A stretch of 64,000 nucleotides of DNA from Actinomyces weissii (GTDB lineage: Bacteria > Actinomycetota > Actinomycetes > Actinomycetales > Actinomycetaceae), in assembly GCF_016598775.1 (NCBI RefSeq), contig NZ_CP066802.1:1550001-1614000 (forward strand). Direction: 5' to 3'. The notes under the pieces are model-generated. The model saw only the letters and a list, made by a program, of their open reading frames with translations. It had not been told where the DNA came from and searched no databases. Of the stretch, positions 60,259 through 64,000 are shown one piece after another. Numbering within the stretch: position 1 is the first letter of the stretch; every line of letters begins with the position of its first letter. A program made the translations under genes and the position numbers.

Positions 60259-62155
60259 GGGCCACCAGCACGTCGGGGGTGGGCTGGCCGCCCGCGTGGA
60301 TGACCACCTCCACGCCGTGGTAGCAGAACCACCTGTTCGAGGAGTAGACGGCGCTGCGCACGGTGGCGCCGACGTCGGGGGCGGCGTCCCGTCCCAGGAT
60401 CACGGTGACCAGCTCGACCTCGTGCCGAACCGCCCGGTCCAAGGTGGCGACCAAGGCGTCAGGCTCGGCCTGCTCCCCGCTGCAGGCGATGGTGCGCAGC
60501 CGGGCGGCCGCACGGGCGGCCCGGGCAGCCAGGTCCCCCAGGGAGAAGGTCCGCACGTACCCGGCCACCTCCACGGCGGCGGCCAGCACGCGGGCCTCGT
60601 CATCCGTGTCAGCCACCAGCAGCTGGGTGGCCTCGGCGACGGCGTCGGCGACGGCGGCAGGCCGGGTCCGGGCTCCTTCCGGCCCGGTCACGCTCGAGAC
60701 GGCGGAGCGGGCCTGCAGGTGGCGGGCGGCCTCATGGGCCTGGAAGGCGCTGGCGGCGTCGCAAGGCAGCACCAGCACCTGGGCGGCCCCCAGGTCACCG
60801 ACCGCCCGCACGATCCCCTCCCGCTCCGGGTCCAGGACCACCACGGCCCCGGTGCGGGCCAGCTGCTCGATCAGCCCCGGAGCCCGGGTGCAGGCGATCA
60901 CCCCGACGCCCTCGTGGTCACGGCGCCGGGGCGCGACGCCTGCCGGGTCCGCCCGCCTGGAGGCCAGCCGCTCAAAGGAGACGACAGCAGCCCCGGGGCG
61001 CGGCCTGCCGCCCGGCAGGGGCGGCTCGTCGGTGCGAACGTCCTGCGCCAGGGAGGAGCGGTGCAGGTGGCGGACGCAAACCTGCCGCCGGGAGCCCGCA
61101 CGGGGCAGGGCCGCCCGGGGGGTGTCTGTGTGCACGTGCACCTGGTAGAGGCCCACCCCCAGGGCGTCGGGGGTGCCTACCACGCCCACGCTGTCACCTA
61201 TCTGCTCCAGGGAGCGCCGCAGCTCGGCCGCCTGGGCGCTGGTGGCCTCCAGCAGGTACATGACCTCGAACTCGCCGGTGGACACTCCCTCCACCTCCCC
61301 GGCGGAGTGGGCGGCGCCCCCGGCGGCCAGGTCAAGGAGCATCTGGTGGGCCACGTCCGTCAGCGGCGAGCTGGTGGTGGGCGCGGCAGGTGCGGGGGCG
61401 ACGGAGGCGTTCGCCGGGTCCTGCCCAACCAGTTCCTGCCCGACCGAGGCCTGCCCGGCGGGATCCTGAGCACCGGCGGCAGGCTCCTGGCTGACGACGT
61501 CGCTCAAGGCGGTGAGCAGCAGCATCAGCGCGGCCCCGCCGGCGTCCACCGGCCCGTGCCCCAGGCCCGCCGTCTCCACCACGGACTCCTGGGCCCCCAG
61601 GGCGGCGGCGGCCACCACGGAGGCCAGCGTGGGGGTGCGCGTGGGACCGCTCTCCGGGTGCCGCAGGGCGTTGCGGGCCGCCTGGGCGGCGTCGGCGGCG
61701 ACCGTCAGCAGGGTGCCCTCAACGGGCCGGGAGACCGCCGCGCGCGCCTCACTGGCCATACGCTCGTAGGCGTGCACCATCTCCACCGGGCGCAGGCCCG
61801 CAGGGTCGGGGGCGGTAGCAGCCACCTCCGCCAGAGCGGCCAGGGCCTGGGACAGCAGCAGCCCGGAGTTGCCCCTGGCCCCCCGCACCGCCCCGTCGGC
61901 GGCAGCCCGGGCGGCCTGGGCGGCGTCGGCGGAACGGGGCAGCAGGCTCAGGGCGTCGGCGGCGGCGCGGATGGTCAGCAGCACGTTGGTGCCGGTGTCG
62001 GCGTCGGGCACGGGGAACACGTTCAGGCAGTCCACCAGGTCCCGGCTGGCGGCGGCCACGGCCTGGGCCAGGTGCAGCCAGCGGACCATGACCGGGGCGC
62101 TGAGCACCTGGGCCGCCTGGGGGGCAGCCGGGTTGCGGCCACTGGGTGCAGTCAC
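60251..62155 (-). CDS. DAK2-domain (FakA/DhaL-like) protein
   Basis: A 634-residue protein. The N-terminal DhaL/DAK2 domain has LNVFPVPDADTGTNVLLTI and RGARGNSGLLLSQALA with DAGGAALMLLL later, the ATP/Mg-binding pattern of dihydroxyacetone-kinase L subunits and FakA. A middle region (EVMYLLEATSAQAAELRRSL, IGDSVGVVGTPDALGVGLYQVHVHTD) and a long C-terminal domain match FakA-like proteins. It probably phosphorylates a fatty acid with a DegV-type partner not present here. The GTG at 62155 follows AGGAGG; an upstream in-frame ATG lacks a site. It lies between rpmB and recG, a conserved actinobacterial order. Confidence 0.85.
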   Translation of the reverse strand: MTAPSGRNPAAPQAAQVLSAPVMVRWLHLAQAVAAASRDLVDCLNVFPVPDADTGTNVLLTIRAAADALSLLPRSADAAQAARAAADGAVRGARGNSGLLLSQALAALAEVAATAPDPAGLRPVEMVHAYERMASEARAAVSRPVEGTLLTVAADAAQAARNALRHPESGPTRTPTLASVVAAAALGAQESVVETAGLGHGPVDAGGAALMLLLTALSDVVSQEPAAGAQDPAGQASVGQELVGQDPANASVAPAPAAPTTSSPLTDVAHQMLLDLAAGGAAHSAGEVEGVSTGEFEVMYLLEATSAQAAELRRSLEQIGDSVGVVGTPDALGVGLYQVHVHTDTPRAALPRAGSRRQVCVRHLHRSSLAQDVRTDEPPLPGGRPRPGAAVVSFERLASRRADPAGVAPRRRDHEGVGVIACTRAPGLIEQLARTGAVVVLDPEREGIVRAVGDLGAAQVLVLPCDAASAFQAHEAARHLQARSAVSSVTGPEGARTRPAAVADAVAEATQLLVADTDDEARVLAAAVEVAGYVRTFSLGDLAARAARAAARLRTIACSGEQAEPDALVATLDRAVRHEVELVTVILGRDAAPDVGATVRSAVYSSNRWFCYHGVEVVIHAGGQPTPDVLVALE

Positions 62156-62384
62156 GGTCTCGCCTCCTGGGTGGTGGGGCCGGCCCCGGGGTGCGGTCCT
62201 GGGCCACCAGGCAAAGGGTACCTGGGACACCCTGGTGTGCCTCACCCCACGCCCACGTGGTTTGGGGCCGGTAGGGCGCTTCGGCTATGGTTGCGGGGTT
62301 GCCCGCGGCGCGTACCGTCGGGCGGTAGACCTGGCGCAGGGCCTGCAGGCTCCGCGCTCCGCAAGAAGATTTCAGGAGTGAACC
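62156..62384. promoter_or_regulatory. Divergent region between DAK2 gene and rpmB
   Basis: A 229-bp gap serving both directions. TATGGT at about 62286 and GTAGAC at about 62323 are weak -10 candidates for rpmB. Nothing else, such as an RNA gene, is recognised. Confidence 0.3.
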
Positions 62385-62576
62385 GTGGCTGCTGTGTGCG
62401 ACGTCTGCGGCAAGGGCCCCATCTTCGGCAAGAGCGTCTCGCACTCCCACGTGCGGACCAGCCGCCGTTGGAACCCGAACATCCAGCGCGTGCGTGCGAT
62501 CGTGAAGGGCGCCCCCAAGCGCCTGAACGTGTGCACGTCCTGCCTCAAGGCCGGGAAGGTTACCCGCAACGCCTGA
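62385..62576 (+). CDS. rpmB: 50S ribosomal protein L28
   Basis: A 63-residue L28. It begins (GTG) MAAVCDVCGKGPIFGKSVSHSHVRT and has RWNPNIQRVRAIVKGAPKRLNVCTSCLKAGKV. Two CxxC pairs make it the zinc-ribbon (C+) form. AGGAGTG precedes the start. A hairpin 29 bp downstream probably terminates it. Confidence 0.97.
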   Translation: MAAVCDVCGKGPIFGKSVSHSHVRTSRRWNPNIQRVRAIVKGAPKRLNVCTSCLKAGKVTRNA

Positions 62577-62604
62577 GTTGCGGTACTAGCCCTCCGGCTC
62601 AGCC

Positions 62605-62637
62605 AGGCCGTCGTCGCCCCCGTGGTGACGGCGGCCT
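62605..62637 (+). terminator. rpmB terminator
   Basis: AGGCCGTCGTC pairs with GACGGCGGCCT (one G-U) around an 11-nt loop, followed by TCTGCTGC, shortly after the rpmB stop. Confidence 0.65.
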
Positions 62638-62653
62638 TCTGCTGCTGCTTGCT

Positions 62654-62697
62654 GCTGGGCGCCCCCGCGGCGCCACCTAGGGCCGGGGGCGCCCAGC
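62654..62697. terminator. Bidirectional hairpin between rpmB and the sugar transporter gene
   Basis: GCTGGGCGCCCCCG is perfectly complementary to CGGGGGCGCCCAGC (14 bp, 16-nt loop). It sits between convergent genes just before the transporter stop, so it mainly serves the minus-strand gene and backs up the rpmB terminator. Confidence 0.65.
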
Positions 62698-62706
62698 GCC
62701 TGACGG

Positions 62707-64000
62707 TCAGGCCTGCGCCGCCTGCTCCACCGAGGCGGCCGCCTCACCGCGGAGCCGCTCGTTGACCTGCTCGACGTCGATGAACCACAGGAGCCCCATG
62801 ACCACCAGCAAGGCGGCGGTCGGCAGCCAGAGGTAGGAGACCTGCAGCATGGTGATCACGGAGTGCGGCTGCTCGACCGTCTGCCCGGAGGTGGAGCTCA
62901 CGTACCCGGCGGCGCTCAGGAGCCAGCCGGACATGGCGGTTCCCAGTCCCCCGCCGAGCTTGGTGCCCAGCGAGGTGCAGGAGAACATGAGCCCGTCCAC
63001 CCGCTTGCCGGAGCGCAGGTAGGTGTACTCACTGGCCTCCGCGATCAGCGCCGTCAGCGTGCCCTGCAGCGCGGAGGTGCCCAGCATGGCCACCGCCGTG
63101 AAGAAGAGCATCACCGGGACGTTCAGCATGTACCCGCCCACGATGATGCCGACGCGGGCGGCGATCGCGACCACGTAGCCCCACAGGTCCACGCGCCGCA
63201 TGTTCCCGACCTTGGCCACGATAAAGGGCAGCGCGAGCAGGCCGAGCATCTGCGGGACGTTGTAGGCCCAGGCGAAGGCCCCCAGCAGCTTCGGGTCGTG
63301 CAGGACGTAGGTCATGAAGTAGATGCCCATACCGTTGAGCGCCCCGAAGAGCTGCATGATGATGAACATGACCACCAGGAGCATGTAGTACCTGTTGGCG
63401 CGCAGCAGCTGCAGCGACTCCTTGAGCGGGATCCGGTCCTCGACCGCGCCGGCCCCGGCGTCGGCCAGCTCCTCAGGAGTGAGCTCCCGCACGGAGAAGA
63501 CCGCCACGCTGTTCCAGAAGAGCCCTATCAGGGCGTAGATGATGGCGACCGCCCGCCAGCCCTCCGCCCCGCCTCCCAGCGCGTCCACGGCACCGACTGT
63601 GGCAGCCTGGATCGCCAGGCTCGTGCCGAAGGCGAAGACGAAGCGGATCGAGCCCATCTGCACCCGCTCGTTGGCGTTCTTCGTGATGAGCGCCGTCAGC
63701 GCGCCGTAGGCGATGTTGTTTGCCGTGTAGAAGCCCGCGTTCAGCAGGGTGTAGGCCACGAAGAACCAGGCGTACTTGGCGGTGTCCCCCAGGCTGACGG
63801 GGATCGCGAATATCGCGATGATCATGGCGGCGCACCCGAAGAAGCCCCAGAACATCCAGGGCCGGGCCTTGCCCATCCGCGAGCGCGTCTTGTCCATCAG
63901 GACCCCGAATATGAAGTCCGAGAAGCCGTCGAACAGCTTGGAGAGCATCATCAGGGTGCCGACGACCCCGGCGCTCATCCCCTGGGTGTCGGTCAGGTAG
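62707..64000 (-). CDS. GPH-family sugar:cation symporter, partial
   Basis: The C-terminal 430 residues of a glycoside-pentoside-hexuronide (MelB/XynP-type) MFS transporter; the start lies beyond the right edge. The readable N-side is YLTDTQGMSAGVVGTLMMLSKLFDGFSDFIFGVLMDKTRSRMGKARPW, the GPH signature with the cation-site Asp region and the RxGKxRPW loop. About ten more hydrophobic helices follow, then a short charged tail (VEQVNERLRGEAAAS). It imports an oligosaccharide or glycoside with Na+ or H+. The substrate would have to come from genes outside the window. Confidence 0.85.
   Translation of the reverse strand, partial: YLTDTQGMSAGVVGTLMMLSKLFDGFSDFIFGVLMDKTRSRMGKARPWMFWGFFGCAAMIIAIFAIPVSLGDTAKYAWFFVAYTLLNAGFYTANNIAYGALTALITKNANERVQMGSIRFVFAFGTSLAIQAATVGAVDALGGGAEGWRAVAIIYALIGLFWNSVAVFSVRELTPEELADAGAGAVEDRIPLKESLQLLRANRYYMLLVVMFIIMQLFGALNGMGIYFMTYVLHDPKLLGAFAWAYNVPQMLGLLALPFIVAKVGNMRRVDLWGYVVAIAARVGIIVGGYMLNVPVMLFFTAVAMLGTSALQGTLTALIAEASEYTYLRSGKRVDGLMFSCTSLGTKLGGGLGTAMSGWLLSAAGYVSSTSGQTVEQPHSVITMLQVSYLWLPTAALLVVMGLLWFIDVEQVNERLRGEAAASVEQAAQA

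Noticed and set aside
1-64000. tRNA or rRNA genes
   Set aside because: No cloverleaf or conserved T-loop (GGTTCRA) in a proper setting was noticed in the gaps. Reading by eye could miss one, so a covariance-model scan would be decisive.

Overview
The window comes from a high-GC actinobacterium, most likely Actinomyces or a close Actinomycetaceae relative. The evidence is strongly G/C-biased codon use, a Bifidobacterium/Actinomyces-type galacto-N-biose (GH112) locus, a choice-of-anchor M surface protein with an LPXTG-like tail, cydABDC, an Rne/Rng RNase with a long Ala/Pro/Lys-Arg arm, a DevS/DevR-like pair, and the rpmB / DAK2 / recG and coaD / DUF177 / rnc / mutM neighbourhoods. Several genes have a -10-like hexamer 6-7 nt before the start codon and no Shine-Dalgarno, as expected for leaderless transcripts.

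Layout. 1-5.6 kb: divergent galacto-/lacto-N-biose and amino-sugar locus (aldolase, ROK kinase, SIS isomerase / DeoR regulator, GH112 phosphorylase). 5.6-6.1 kb: dispersed palindromic repeat. 6.1-13.9 kb: two glycosyltransferases, an ABC exporter and a phosphotransferase-fold protein, then a two-component system. 14-19.6 kb: small Asp-tailed membrane protein, a 5 x 28 bp repeat, and proA, proB, obgE, rpmA, rplU. 19.9-25.8 kb: Zur-box-like regulated surface protein and RNase E/G. 26.2-36 kb: cydAB, an inverted-repeat-bounded element, cydDC, a GAF histidine kinase and a convergent NarL-type regulator. 36-39.6 kb: mutM, rnc, DUF177, a coiled-coil protein and coaD. 39.7-53.1 kb: L-fucose locus (LacI regulator, fucP, fucU, fucK, fucI, fucA) broken by an island of about 9 kb. 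53.3-55.6 kb: an attenuator-controlled stand-alone trpB, then rsmD. 56.4-57.5 kb: a CRISPR array without adjacent cas genes. 57.8-64 kb: recG, a DAK2-domain protein, rpmB and a partial sugar transporter.

The most unusual part is the visibly less GC-rich island at about 43.1-52.0 kb. It has replaced the 3' part of fucI and the 5' part of fucK. It encodes a JAB-protease/FGE-like fusion, a ThiS/MoaD-type sulfur carrier ending in Gly-Gly, an E1-like activating enzyme, an unrecognised 346-aa protein, an acyl carrier protein, an ATP-grasp ligase, an MFS transporter, a stand-alone NRPS-type adenylation enzyme and a phosphopantetheinyl transferase. The genes lie tightly packed on one strand. I infer a pathway for a small sulfur-containing peptide-like metabolite. 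The fusion gene and the E1 gene each carry one in-frame TAA in otherwise intact frames, so the sulfur branch may be decaying. A degenerate IS3-type element marks the right edge. fucU in the surrounding operon is also frameshifted at a 7-C tract.

Other points of note are a complete-looking trp attenuator with an 11-aa leader peptide, a 23-9-23 bp palindromic element shared by two distant loci, an inverted-repeat element inside the cyd locus, and a break in the usual recG-rsmD-coaD order. All calls rest on reading the sequence and on remembered family features. No database search was run.
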